NCBI RefSeq assembly: GCF_001280065.1
Contig: NZ_LGEA01000102.1
Location: 248,001 to 312,000 of the forward strand
Direction of reading: 5' to 3'
Source: Streptomyces sp. NRRL B-1140
Lineage (GTDB): Bacteria > Actinomycetota > Actinomycetes > Streptomycetales > Streptomycetaceae
Length of the DNA: 64,000 nucleotides
How positions within the stretch are numbered: the first letter of the stretch is position 1; every line of letters begins with the position of its first letter. The notes below the pieces were generated by a model, which was not told where the DNA came from, did not search any database, and worked only from the letters and a program-made list of their open reading frames with translations. The position numbers were made by a program, and so were the translations under genes. This document shows positions 50,418-58,356 of the stretch, piece by piece.

Positions 50418-51606
50418 GGAGGCGGACGCTGGCGTTGCCGTCCGCGTAGTAGGCGACGACCGACAGGGACGCGGCCGACAGTTCCATGCGGAAGAGGGAC
50501 TCCGGCGGGGCGCCCAGGGCGAGCCGGACGAGCGTCTTGATCGGGGTCACGTGCGTGACGAGCAGGACCGTGCGGCCCGCGTGGGCGGCGACCAGCTTGT
50601 CGCGGGTGGCGGCGAGCCGGGCGGCCGTCGCCGCGAAGCTCTCGCCGCCACCGGTGGGTTCGGCGTCCGGGGAGGCCAGCCAGGCGTTCAGGTCGTCGGG
50701 GTGGCGCTCGCGCACCTCGGCGAAGGTGAGGCCCTCCCAGGCGCCGAAGTCGGTCTCGCGCAGCCCGTCGTCGATGCTCACGTCGAGCCCCAGCCGGGCG
50801 GCGACGATCCCGGCGGTCTCCCGGGTGCGGGCGAGCGGCGACGACACGACGGCCTGGACGGTGCCCCGCCGGGCCAGCATCGCGGCGGCCCGCTCGGCCT
50901 GCTCCCGGCCCGTGGCGGAGAGGGAGGGGTCGGTGCCGCCGCTGCCGGAGAACCGCTTCTGGGGCGTCAGCGGGGTCTCGCCGTGACGCAGCAGCACGAA
51001 GGTGGCGGGCGCGCCCATGTCGGCGGGGGCCCACCCGGGGGCGGCCACGGCTTGGGCGGCCCGGGTGTCGGCGTGAGCGGACCGCGTGTCGGCGTCGGCA
51101 TTGCCCTCTGCGGCCTCGGGACCCTCCGGAACCCTTGAAGCCTCCTGCGCCGCCGTGTCCAGCTCGGCCGTGGAGGCCGCCTCCGACCACCGCTCTCCCC
51201 TGACCCCCGCGTCCATCGCCTCGTTGGCCAGCCGGTCGGCGTGCTTGTTCCGCTCCCTCGGGATCCACTCGTACGTGACCCGTCCGGGCGGGAAGACCCG
51301 GGCCGCCTGCGCGGCCAGGGGCTTCATGTCGGGGTGCTTGATCTTCCAGCGGCCCGACATCTGCTCGATGACGAGCTTGGAGTCCATCCGGACGTGGACC
51401 GTCGCCTCGGGGTCCAGCGCGTGGGCGGCGCGCAGGCCGGCGAGGAGGCCGCGGTACTCGGCGACGTTGTTCGTGGCGACGCCGATGTACTCGGCGGTCT
51501 CGCGCAGGGTCTCCCCCGTAGCCGCGTCGCTGACCACGGCCCCGTAGCCGGCCGGCCCCGGGTTGCCCCGCGACCCGCCGTCGGCCTCGACGATGAACTC
51601 CCGCAC
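50392..51606 (-). CDS. Bifunctional RNase H / acid phosphatase
   Basis: 404 aa. The N-terminal RNase HI domain (EFIVEADGGSRGNPGPAGYGAVV, YRGLLAGLRAAHAL, VRMDSKLVIEQMSGRW, RNKHADRLANEAMD) holds the D-E-D-D residues. An acidic Ala/Glu linker follows, then a phosphoglycerate-mutase-like phosphatase from about residue 210 (FVLLRHGETPLTPQKRFSG with RHG, and LLVTHVTPIKTLV). This fusion is the actinobacterial RnhC type, whose phosphatase half is linked to alpha-ribazole phosphate in cobalamin synthesis. GTG at 51606. Third gene of the Nif3 operon. Confidence 0.94.
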   Translation of the reverse strand: MREFIVEADGGSRGNPGPAGYGAVVSDAATGETLRETAEYIGVATNNVAEYRGLLAGLRAAHALDPEATVHVRMDSKLVIEQMSGRWKIKHPDMKPLAAQAARVFPPGRVTYEWIPRERNKHADRLANEAMDAGVRGERWSEAASTAELDTAAQEASRVPEGPEAAEGNADADTRSAHADTRAAQAVAAPGWAPADMGAPATFVLLRHGETPLTPQKRFSGSGGTDPSLSATGREQAERAAAMLARRGTVQAVVSSPLARTRETAGIVAARLGLDVSIDDGLRETDFGAWEGLTFAEVRERHPDDLNAWLASPDAEPTGGGESFAATAARLAATRDKLVAAHAGRTVLLVTHVTPIKTLVRLALGAPPESLFRMELSAASLSVVAYYADGNASVRLLNDTSHLR

Positions 51607-51626
51607 CGGAAGGGCTCCCTGAAGGC

Positions 51627-52370
51627 CTAGAGGCCGGACTCGGACGTGCGCACCAGGATCCGGCGGCAGTTCTCGCAGCGGACCACCGTGTCGGGCGCCG
51701 CCTTGCGGATCTCGGCCAGCTCGGTGATGGCGAGCTCCTGCCGGCAGCCCTGGCAGCTGCGCGCGTACAGCTTCGCCGCGCCGATGCCGCCCTGCTGCCC
51801 GCGCAGCTTGTCGTAGAGCTTCAGCAGATCGGCGGGGATCGATCCGGCGACGACCTCGCGCTCCTTGGTGACCGTGGCGACCTCGCCGTCGATCTCCTCG
51901 AGGGCGGCGTCGCGGCGCGCGGTCGCGTCGTCGATCTTCGACTGGACGGAGGTGACGCGCTCGGTCAGCTCGGCGACCCGCTCCTGCGCGGACTCCCGGC
52001 GCTCCATGACCTCCAGCACCACGTCCTCGAGGTCGCCCTGCCGCTTGGCGAGGGAGGCGATCTCGCGCTGGAGGTTCTCCAGGTCCTTGGGGGAGGTGAC
52101 GGCGCCCGAGTCGAGGCGCTGCTGGTCGCGGGTGGCGCGCTGGCGCACCTGGTCCACGTCCTGCTCGGCCTTGGTCTGCTCGCGGGCGGTGTCGCTCTCC
52201 TCGGTCTGCGCGGCCACGAGCAGGTCGCGCAGCTGGGTGTGGTCCTTGGTCAGCGACTCGATCTCGGCGTGCTCGGGCAGCGACTTGCGCTTGTGCGCGA
52301 GCTGCTGGAGGCGGACGTCGAGGTCCTGGACGTCGAGGAGACGGATCTGGTCGGCGGGCGCGGCGTTCAG
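51627..52370 (-). CDS. C4-type zinc ribbon coiled-coil protein (CT398/DUF164 family), CTG start
   Basis: 247 aa. A long antiparallel coiled coil (DQIRLLDVQDLDVRLQQLAHKRKSLPEH through VEMRRESAQERVAEL-like heptads) ends in a zinc ribbon with CQGCRQEL and CENCRRIL. The family N-terminus NAAPADQIRLLDVQ directly follows a CTG at 52370, with GGAG 7 nt upstream; no ATG, GTG or TTG exists between the preceding in-frame stop and a GTG at 52217 that would delete 51 conserved residues. The CTG overlaps the Nif3 stop as CTGA. Probably an RNA- or protein-binding adaptor. Confidence 0.88.
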   Translation of the reverse strand: MNAAPADQIRLLDVQDLDVRLQQLAHKRKSLPEHAEIESLTKDHTQLRDLLVAAQTEESDTAREQTKAEQDVDQVRQRATRDQQRLDSGAVTSPKDLENLQREIASLAKRQGDLEDVVLEVMERRESAQERVAELTERVTSVQSKIDDATARRDAALEEIDGEVATVTKEREVVAGSIPADLLKLYDKLRGQQGGIGAAKLYARSCQGCRQELAITELAEIRKAAPDTVVRCENCRRILVRTSESGL

Positions 52371-53221
52371 TTCGGGGCTCCAAGGGGATCAGAAGGGGGC
52401 GAGGCCGCGTGCGCGGTCCAGGGGTCGGTGACCGTCTTCGAGACGTGGACGCGCAGGTCCCATCCGTGCCGGTCGGAGATCTCGTCGAGCTGGCTCGCGG
52501 CCAGCTCGCACCAGGGCCACTCGGTGGCCCAGTGCGCCGCGTCGAGCAGCGCGAGGGGGCTGTGGGCGACGGCTTCGGACGCCGGGTGGTGGCGCAGGTC
52601 CCCCGTGAGGAAGGCGTCGACGCCGGCGGCGCGTACGTGGCCGAAGAGGCTGTCGCCGGAGCCGCCGCTGACGGCGACCGTGCGCACGAGCGCCTCGGGG
52701 TCGCCGGCGACGCGGATGCCCTGCGCGGTGGCGGGCAGCCGCTCGGCGGCGCGGGCGGCGAACTCGCGGACGGTCACGGGGTGGTCCAGCGCGCAGAGGC
52801 GGCCGAGGCCCCGGCGGCCCTCGGGGTCGGTGGGGTCTGGCACGAGCGGCCCGGTGACCCGCAGGTCCAGCGCGCCGGCGAGGGCGTCGGAGACGCCCGG
52901 GTCGGCGGTGTCGGCGTTGGTGTGGGCGACGTGCAGCGCGATGTCGTTCTTGATGAGGGTGTGCACGACGCGGCCCTTGAAGTGCGTCGCCGCGACCGTC
53001 GTCGTGCCGCGCAGGTAGAGCGGGTGGTGGGTGACGAGCAGGTCGGCGCCCAGCTTGACCGCCTCGTCGACGATCTCCTGGACCGGGTCGACGGCGAACA
53101 GGACCCGGCTGACCTCCTGGTCCGGGTCGCCCGCGACGGTGCCGACCGCGTCCCAGGACTCGGCCCGCTCGGCGGGCCACAGGGTCTCCAGCGCGGCGAT
53201 GACTTCAGACAGACGGGGCAC
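52367..53221 (-). CDS. Nif3-like dinuclear metal centre protein (GTP cyclohydrolase I type 2 family)
   Basis: 284 aa. Metal ligands are recognisable in LLVTHHPLYLRGTTTV (HH), AHTNADTADPGVSDALAG (His, Asp) and, near the end, TGDLRHHPASEAV and ALLDAAHWATE (His, Glu). The family forms ring-shaped hexamers of uncertain reaction. GTG at 53221 starts VPRLSEVIAALETLWP, the usual N-terminus. First gene of the conserved Nif3 / zinc-ribbon / RNase H operon. Confidence 0.93.
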   Translation of the reverse strand: MPRLSEVIAALETLWPAERAESWDAVGTVAGDPDQEVSRVLFAVDPVQEIVDEAVKLGADLLVTHHPLYLRGTTTVAATHFKGRVVHTLIKNDIALHVAHTNADTADPGVSDALAGALDLRVTGPLVPDPTDPEGRRGLGRLCALDHPVTVREFAARAAERLPATAQGIRVAGDPEALVRTVAVSGGSGDSLFGHVRAAGVDAFLTGDLRHHPASEAVAHSPLALLDAAHWATEWPWCELAASQLDEISDRHGWDLRVHVSKTVTDPWTAHAASPPSDPLGAPN

Positions 53222-53418
53222 GGGAGCAAGGCTACCCGCCTGATCTGTGGCGTTGCACCGCCACCGCCCGCTCCCGGTGCCCATCGCCCCGCTCAGCACA
53301 ATCGCCCCCTTTTCCTCAGGCGAATCGTTCCTGGAACACCCTTACGTGTGAAGCCCGCTGTAGCGGAATTCCACGTTCGTGCGGGCGAACTACCTTCGTC
53401 ACTGGAGGTGACCGAGCG

Positions 53419-54789
53419 ATGACGGTCTGTGCGATCGAGCCTTCGGCGGGATACGAGGACGGTGACGAGGACGGAGGCGGGGGCGGCCGCGGGCACGGGT
53501 CCGCACCCGCCGGCTGCACATTCACCGCGGACGGTTCCTACGGTGCGCGTCTGGCGTCGGCCGGCGGCTCCTGGTTCCCGGAGCGCTGGACCCTGGACGG
53601 CCCCGAGCCGTACGCGGTGCCCCTGCCGCGCAACCAGCCGGAGGAGCCCGGCACCGAGGTGCAGCCGATGGCCGACGGGCGGGTGCTGATCCATCGGGTG
53701 GTGGCCGGGAGGCACGCCTTCTCGCTGCTGTACCCGACGGGCCCGGGCACCGGTGAGCTGCCTCTGGGCGCGGTCGGCTGCCCGGACCCGGCCGCCCGGC
53801 TGCGGCTGCTGCCGCCCGCCCCGGGCGGCGAACGGGCCTACGCCCTCGCCGTCGGGCCGCGGACGACGTCGGTGTGGCTGGTGGCGGGTGGCGCCACGGG
53901 GCCCGAGCGGCTGGCGGAGCTGCCCGGCCGTTGCTCGGGCGGGGTCTGGCTGGACCGCTCGGCACGGCTGCTGGCTCTGGACCGGGAGTCCGACGGCCGC
54001 ACCAAGGCCGTCGTGGTGGACCTGGAGTGCGGCGGTGAGGTGTCGCCGCTGCTGCAGATCGCCGACGACAGCGACGACCGGGTGCTGCTCGCCGACCACG
54101 ACAGCGGGCTGCTGATCGTCCGCTCGGACGCGCCCTCGCCGGGACAGGACCGGCTGGGCTGGGGGGTCCTCGGCAGCACGCTGCCGGTGCGCTTCCCCGA
54201 GTGCCTGCGTGTGCGGGACTGCTCCGTCACACCGTTCGCGATCCAGCCGGGGCAGGTGCTGACGCCCGAGAGCTGCGCTGTGGCGTTGCGGGTGGACGGG
54301 CCGGCGGGCAGCTGGGTCGGGGTCTGGCGTCCGGCCGAGCGGCGGCTGCACCATCTCCGGGCGCCCGAGGGGTGGTTGACGGGGGCGGGCCTGTGGACGC
54401 CGGAAGGGGTGCTGCGGCTGCCGTACGCGACGGCGGCCGTACCGTGCGGGGTCGCGCAGGTGAGTCCACCGCCCGTCGCCGAGGCTGAGCCCGGGTCCGC
54501 TGCGGGTCCGCGGCCGGAACAGTCGCCGCCCTCGCCCCCGCGGCCGACGGCCCCGTCTCCAGGACACCCGGGCCGGCACGCAGCACCGGGCGAGCCTCGC
54601 CCGCAGCCCCAGGTCCAGACCCAGGACCCGGCCCAGGCCCCGGCCCCGGCCCCGGCCCCGGCCGCCCAGCCTCCGGCGCCCTCGGCCGCCCGTCCTGTGC
54701 CCCTTCGGGAAGCGCCGTTGGGACGCCTTGTAACGAACCAGTGCCGGTTGGTGTTCCCGCCTGGATCCGAGGTCAGGGGTGCCGGTTAG
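53419..54789 (+). CDS. Conserved Streptomyces protein, predicted beta-propeller-like, Pro/Ala-rich tail
   Basis: 456 aa, not recognised by family. After an acidic Gly-rich N-terminus (GYEDGDEDGGGGGRGHG), residues about 30-350 are repeated beta-strand units (RLRLLPPAPGGERAYALAV, SVWLVAGGATGPERLAELPG, GGVWLDRSARLLALDRES), suggesting a propeller. A Pro/Ala/Gln linker of about 80 residues follows and then a short conserved end RLVTNQCRLVFPPGSE. No signal peptide or membrane helix. ATG 53419 has GGAGG 10 nt upstream. Divergent from the Nif3 operon. Confidence 0.72.
   Translation: MTVCAIEPSAGYEDGDEDGGGGGRGHGSAPAGCTFTADGSYGARLASAGGSWFPERWTLDGPEPYAVPLPRNQPEEPGTEVQPMADGRVLIHRVVAGRHAFSLLYPTGPGTGELPLGAVGCPDPAARLRLLPPAPGGERAYALAVGPRTTSVWLVAGGATGPERLAELPGRCSGGVWLDRSARLLALDRESDGRTKAVVVDLECGGEVSPLLQIADDSDDRVLLADHDSGLLIVRSDAPSPGQDRLGWGVLGSTLPVRFPECLRVRDCSVTPFAIQPGQVLTPESCAVALRVDGPAGSWVGVWRPAERRLHHLRAPEGWLTGAGLWTPEGVLRLPYATAAVPCGVAQVSPPPVAEAEPGSAAGPRPEQSPPSPPRPTAPSPGHPGRHAAPGEPRPQPQVQTQDPAQAPAPAPAPAAQPPAPSAARPVPLREAPLGRLVTNQCRLVFPPGSEVRGAG
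54636..54663 (+). repeat. GGCCCC hexanucleotide repeat in the Pro/Ala linker
   Basis: Four exact GGCCCC units plus GGCC, encoding Pro-Ala dipeptides in frame. Six-base units allow length change without frameshift. Confidence 0.8.
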
Positions 54790-54838
54790 ACTCACCCGGC
54801 TCTAAAAAAGATCATGTTGACGGGGTGAATTCCATCCG

Positions 54839-55006
54839 ATGAGCGACGCCAGCACGAACCAGATGAATGATGCCGACGTCCAGCAGCCTTCCTCCGGCCC
54901 CGGCCGGCACCGTGGTGAAGTCTCCACGCAGGACGGCGAGACGGCTCCGCGCGGACGTCACCGCAAGCCGGTGACGGAGACCGGGCAGGCCGTGACCGCG
55001 GCCTGA
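54839..55006 (+). CDS. Small 55-aa hydrophilic protein
   Basis: 55 codons, ATG 54839 to TGA 55004-55006: MSDASTNQMNDADVQQPSSG, then GRHRGEVSTQDGETAPRGRH and RKPVTETGQAVTAA. Third positions are strongly G/C, and a 16-bp hairpin terminator follows 23 bp after the stop. A TTGACG-like -35 and AT-rich stretch (TCTAAAAAAGATC) precede it. The ribosome site is weak (GGGGTG). The Gln/Asp-rich start and basic GRHR/GRHRK repeats suggest a disordered or peptide-precursor-like product. Unknown function. Confidence 0.68.
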   Translation: MSDASTNQMNDADVQQPSSGPGRHRGEVSTQDGETAPRGRHRKPVTETGQAVTAA

Positions 55007-55029
55007 CGGCACGCCGGTCACCCAACGGA

Positions 55030-55066
55030 GAACGGCCCTTCCCGCCACAAGCGGGGAGGGCCGTTC
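55030..55066. terminator. Bidirectional hairpin terminator
   Basis: 16-bp stem GAACGGCCCTTCCCGC with one G-U pair and a 5-nt loop, between convergent genes. Confidence 0.88.
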
Positions 55067-55086
55067 CGTGTCCGTCGCACCTGCCC

Positions 55087-56028
55087 TCACCCGCGTCTCA
55101 GGCCCAGTACCTCCGCCGCGGCGAACGTCTCCCCCGCCGGCCGGTCCGCGTAGTACGGGCCGAGGACGGCCTCCAGCTCCTCGTACGTGAAGGTGTCCTG
55201 CTTGCTGTCGAACCGGGCGGCGACCCGCGGCCGTTCGACGACGGCGACCATCCCGCCGTGCACCACGAGGAGCTGCCCGTTGACGTGGGCGGCGGCGGGC
55301 GAGGCCAGATAGCCGACGAGCGGGGCGACGTGCTCGGGGGCGAGCGGGTCGAGGCCGGTGCCGGAGGGCTGCTCGATGCCCGCGAAGACGTCCTCGGTCA
55401 TCCGGGTGCGGGCGCGCGGGCAGATGGCGTTGGCCGTGACGCCGTACTTGCCGAGGGCGAGGGCCGTGGAGGTGGTGAGGCCGACGATCCCGCCCTTGGC
55501 GGCGGCGTAGTTGGGCTGGCCGGCGGAACCGGCGAGGAACGCCTCCGAGGAGGTGTTCACGATCCGCCCGAACACCGGCCCCCGGGCCCGCTTGGACCGC
55601 TCCCGCCAGTGCGCGGCGGCGAACCGGGTGGTGTTGAAATGGCCCTTGAGGTGGACGCGGAGGACGCAGTCCCACTCCTCCTCGGTCATCGAGAAGACCA
55701 TGCGGTCGCGCAGGATGCCCGCGTTGTTGACGAGGATGTCCAGCTTGCCGTAGGCGGTGACGGCCGCCTCGACGAGCGCGCGGGCCTGTGCGAAGTCGGA
55801 GACGTCCCCGGTGTGCGCGAGGGCGCTCCCGCCCGCCGCGCGGATCTCGGCGGCGACCTCCTCGGCCGGGCCTGCTGACGCCTCGCCCGTGCCGTCGCGG
55901 CCCGGCTGCCCGTAGTCGTTGACGACCACGGCGGCACCGAGCCGGGCGAGTTCCAGCGCCTCGGCCCGGCCGAGCCCGCGGCCCGCGCCCGTGACGACGG
56001 CGGACAGCCCTTGAAGTGGCAGTGGCAT
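55087..56028 (-). CDS. SDR family 3-hydroxyacyl-CoA dehydrogenase-like protein
   Basis: 313 aa. Cofactor motif VVTGAGRGLGRAEALELARLGAAVVVNDYG, LVNNAGILRDRMVFSMTEEEW and catalytic S-Y-K in VNTSSEAFLAGSAGQPNYAAAKGG. The VNDYG after strand 2 and the RDRMVF loop are typical of the peroxisomal multifunctional enzyme type 2 dehydrogenase group. The C-terminal 50 residues extend beyond the SDR core (TFTYEELEAVLGPYYADRP). Third gene of the MaoC-ADH-SDR operon, 11 bp after the ADH gene. Confidence 0.93.
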   Translation of the reverse strand: MPLPLQGLSAVVTGAGRGLGRAEALELARLGAAVVVNDYGQPGRDGTGEASAGPAEEVAAEIRAAGGSALAHTGDVSDFAQARALVEAAVTAYGKLDILVNNAGILRDRMVFSMTEEEWDCVLRVHLKGHFNTTRFAAAHWRERSKRARGPVFGRIVNTSSEAFLAGSAGQPNYAAAKGGIVGLTTSTALALGKYGVTANAICPRARTRMTEDVFAGIEQPSGTGLDPLAPEHVAPLVGYLASPAAAHVNGQLLVVHGGMVAVVERPRVAARFDSKQDTFTYEELEAVLGPYYADRPAGETFAAAEVLGLRRG

Positions 56029-56039
56029 CGGTGGCGTCC

Positions 56040-57116
56040 TCAGATCTCTATGCAGGTGCGCAGGGCGGTCCCGGTGCGCATCTGATCCAGTGCCTCGTTG
56101 ATGTCCACGAGCGGTACCCGGTGGGTGATCAGGCCCGCCAGGTCGATGCGGCCCGCGCGCCACAGGGCGATGGTGCGTTCGTAGGAGGTCAGCACGTCGC
56201 CGCCGCCGTACATGGACGGCAGGATCCGCTTCTCGTCGAAGAACAGCTCGAACATGCTGAGCCGGAGGAAGTCGTCCATGGCGCCCGCGCCGACGATGAC
56301 GAGGGTGCCGCCGCGCCGGGTGTTCTCGTAGGCGGTGCGGGCGGTGGCGGACCTGCCGACGACCTCGAAGACGTAGTCGAAGCCCTCGCCGCCGGTCACC
56401 TGCTGCTTGGCGTCGGGCAGTTCCTCCGGGGAGACGGCTCGCGTCGCGCCGAACCTCAGTGCCGACTCGCGGCGCGCGGCCACCGGGTCGACGGCGACGA
56501 TCTCGGCTGCGCCCTTCAGCCGGGCTCCCTGGATCGCGGAGATGCCGACGCCCCCGCAGCCGATGACGGCGACCGACGAACCGGCCTCCACATCGGCCGT
56601 GTTGAGCGCGGCGCCGAGGCCGGTGGTCACGCCGCAGCCGATGAGGGCGGCGATGTCGAAGGGCACGTCGTCGGGGATCGGCACCGCGCAGCCGGCGTCG
56701 ACGACGACCTCCTCGGTGAAGGTTCCGGTCCCGGCGAAGCCGAACACGTCCCCGCCGGGGCGCTTGAAGTTGGGGGTGCCCGCGTTCATGAACCCGGCCA
56801 GGCACAGCTGGGTCTGGCCGCGCTTGCAGGCCGGGCAGGCGCCGCAGGCGGGCAGCCAGCACACGACGACCCGGTCGCCGGCCTTCAGCCGGCTGACGCC
56901 CTCGCCCACTTCGACGATCTCGCCGGCCCCTTCGTGACCGGGCACGAACGGCCCGGGCTGCGGGAGCACCCCGCTCATCGCGGACAGGTCCGAGTGGCAC
57001 AGCCCCGTGGCGCGCACCCGGATCCTCACCTTGCCCGGCCCGAACCCCACCGCCTCGACGTCGTCGAGGACCTCCAGCTTGTCCTGGCCGATCTCGTGCA
57101 GTACGGCTGCGCGCAT
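56040..57116 (-). CDS. Zinc-dependent alcohol dehydrogenase (class III-like MDR)
   Basis: 358 aa. Catalytic zinc ligands Cys in ATGLCHSDLSAM, His-Glu in FVPGHEGAGEIVEVG and Cys in IGCGVTTGLGAAL; structural zinc CGACPACKRGQTQLC. The cofactor motif is VIGCGGVGISAIQGARLKGA followed by VAVDPVAARRESA (Asp, NAD preference). Probably oxidises an alcohol intermediate in the same pathway as its MaoC and SDR neighbours. ATG at 57116 gives MRAAVLHEIGQDKLEV. Confidence 0.94.
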   Translation of the reverse strand: MRAAVLHEIGQDKLEVLDDVEAVGFGPGKVRIRVRATGLCHSDLSAMSGVLPQPGPFVPGHEGAGEIVEVGEGVSRLKAGDRVVVCWLPACGACPACKRGQTQLCLAGFMNAGTPNFKRPGGDVFGFAGTGTFTEEVVVDAGCAVPIPDDVPFDIAALIGCGVTTGLGAALNTADVEAGSSVAVIGCGGVGISAIQGARLKGAAEIVAVDPVAARRESALRFGATRAVSPEELPDAKQQVTGGEGFDYVFEVVGRSATARTAYENTRRGGTLVIVGAGAMDDFLRLSMFELFFDEKRILPSMYGGGDVLTSYERTIALWRAGRIDLAGLITHRVPLVDINEALDQMRTGTALRTCIEI

Positions 57117-57147
57117 GGTGCGGGCTCCCCTCGTACGGCGTGCTGGG

Positions 57148-58005
57148 TCAGGTGTGTTCGACGACGGTGTCGGCGAGGACGGGCGCGTCCTCACGTTCGA
57201 CGGCGCTGACGGCGACCCGGGTGGAGCCGGGTGTGGGCCACATGCGGATGCGCAGGGTCTCCCCCGGGTACACCACCCCGGCGAACCGGGTGGCGTAGGA
57301 CCGCACCCGGGTCACGTCCCCGCCGAGCAGGGTGTCGACGACCGCCTTGAGCGTGACGCCGTAGGTGCACAGGCCGTGCAGGATGGGCCGTTCGAATCCG
57401 GCGAGCTTGGCGAACTCCGGGTCGGCGTGCAGCGGGTTGAAGTCACCGGAGAGGCGGTAGAGGAGGGCCTGGTCGTCGCGGATCGGCCGTTCGACGGTCC
57501 GGTCGGGTTCCCCGGCGGGGGGTTCTAGGCGGGCGGAGGGGCCGCGGTCGCCGCCCCAGCCGCCCTCGCCGCGGATGAAGATCCGGGCGTCGTTGGTCCA
57601 CAACGGGCCTTCGGTGTCCGCGACGTCGGTGCGCAGCACGAGGACGGCCGCGGTGCCCTTGTCGTACACGGCGGCGATGCGGTTGGTCGCGGTGGCGGTG
57701 CCCGTCGGCGGGATGGGCCGGTGGATGACGAGGTTCTGGCCGCCGTGCAGGACGCGGGCGAGGTCGACCTCGACGCCGGGCATGGACAGCCCGCTGGTCA
57801 CGCCGGGCTTTCCGCCGCCGGCGACGGTGGCGAAGCTCGGCAGGACGTGCAGCCTGGTCTCCAGGGTGTAGCGCAGTTCGTCGGGGTCGGTGGCGGGGCT
57901 GCCCGCGCCGATGCCCAGGTGGTAGAGCTGCACGTCCTTGTGGTCCCAGGAGAGTTCACCGGTCCGGGGTGCGGCGGCGAGCGCCTTGGCTGCGTCGATG
58001 GGCAT
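57148..58005 (-). CDS. MaoC family double hot-dog enoyl-CoA hydratase
   Basis: 285 aa. Two hot-dog halves: an N-terminal MaoC_dehydrat_N-like domain (WDHKDVQLYHLGIGAG) and a C-terminal domain with the hydratase-2 motif LLYRLSGDFNPLHADPEFAKLAGFERPILHG, giving the catalytic Asp and His. It hydrates trans-2-enoyl-CoA to (R)-3-hydroxyacyl-CoA. With the SDR gene it reproduces the two activities of multifunctional enzyme type 2. First gene of the operon. Confidence 0.94.
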   Translation of the reverse strand: MPIDAAKALAAAPRTGELSWDHKDVQLYHLGIGAGSPATDPDELRYTLETRLHVLPSFATVAGGGKPGVTSGLSMPGVEVDLARVLHGGQNLVIHRPIPPTGTATATNRIAAVYDKGTAAVLVLRTDVADTEGPLWTNDARIFIRGEGGWGGDRGPSARLEPPAGEPDRTVERPIRDDQALLYRLSGDFNPLHADPEFAKLAGFERPILHGLCTYGVTLKAVVDTLLGGDVTRVRSYATRFAGVVYPGETLRIRMWPTPGSTRVAVSAVEREDAPVLADTVVEHT

Positions 58006-58356
58006 GGGGCTCCTGATCGCCGGAGGAAGGACCTCGGTACGGCCGTCCGCACCGTCGGCCGCACCGAGGCCGTCTGGGGCCGGACCAGGACGCGAACTGA
58101 AACGCGTTCCAGTCCCGCGCCCTCTGTATAGCCGAGGCCTCCTCAGTTGTGAAGGCTCCTGACGTCGTGTCAGATCGGTGTGGCGATGACATTCGTCCTG
58201 CCGCGGTCCGGGCAAGCGCGTCCGCCCCGCCGCACGGCGGGTCCGTGACCCGCGGGGTTTCCGCTGCGACCCGGGCGTGTACGTTGGCCGGTGGTCCGCG
58301 CGCCCGCACGTCGAGGCCGCCGGCCACGGATGAGGACCCCAGGGGAACGGGAGCAC

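Noticed and set aside
54785..54815. Possible intrinsic terminator GCCGG-N10-CCGGC with a following A-tract
   Set aside because: The stem is only 5 bp and the tract is A rather than T on the plus strand. On the minus strand the T-tract precedes the stem.
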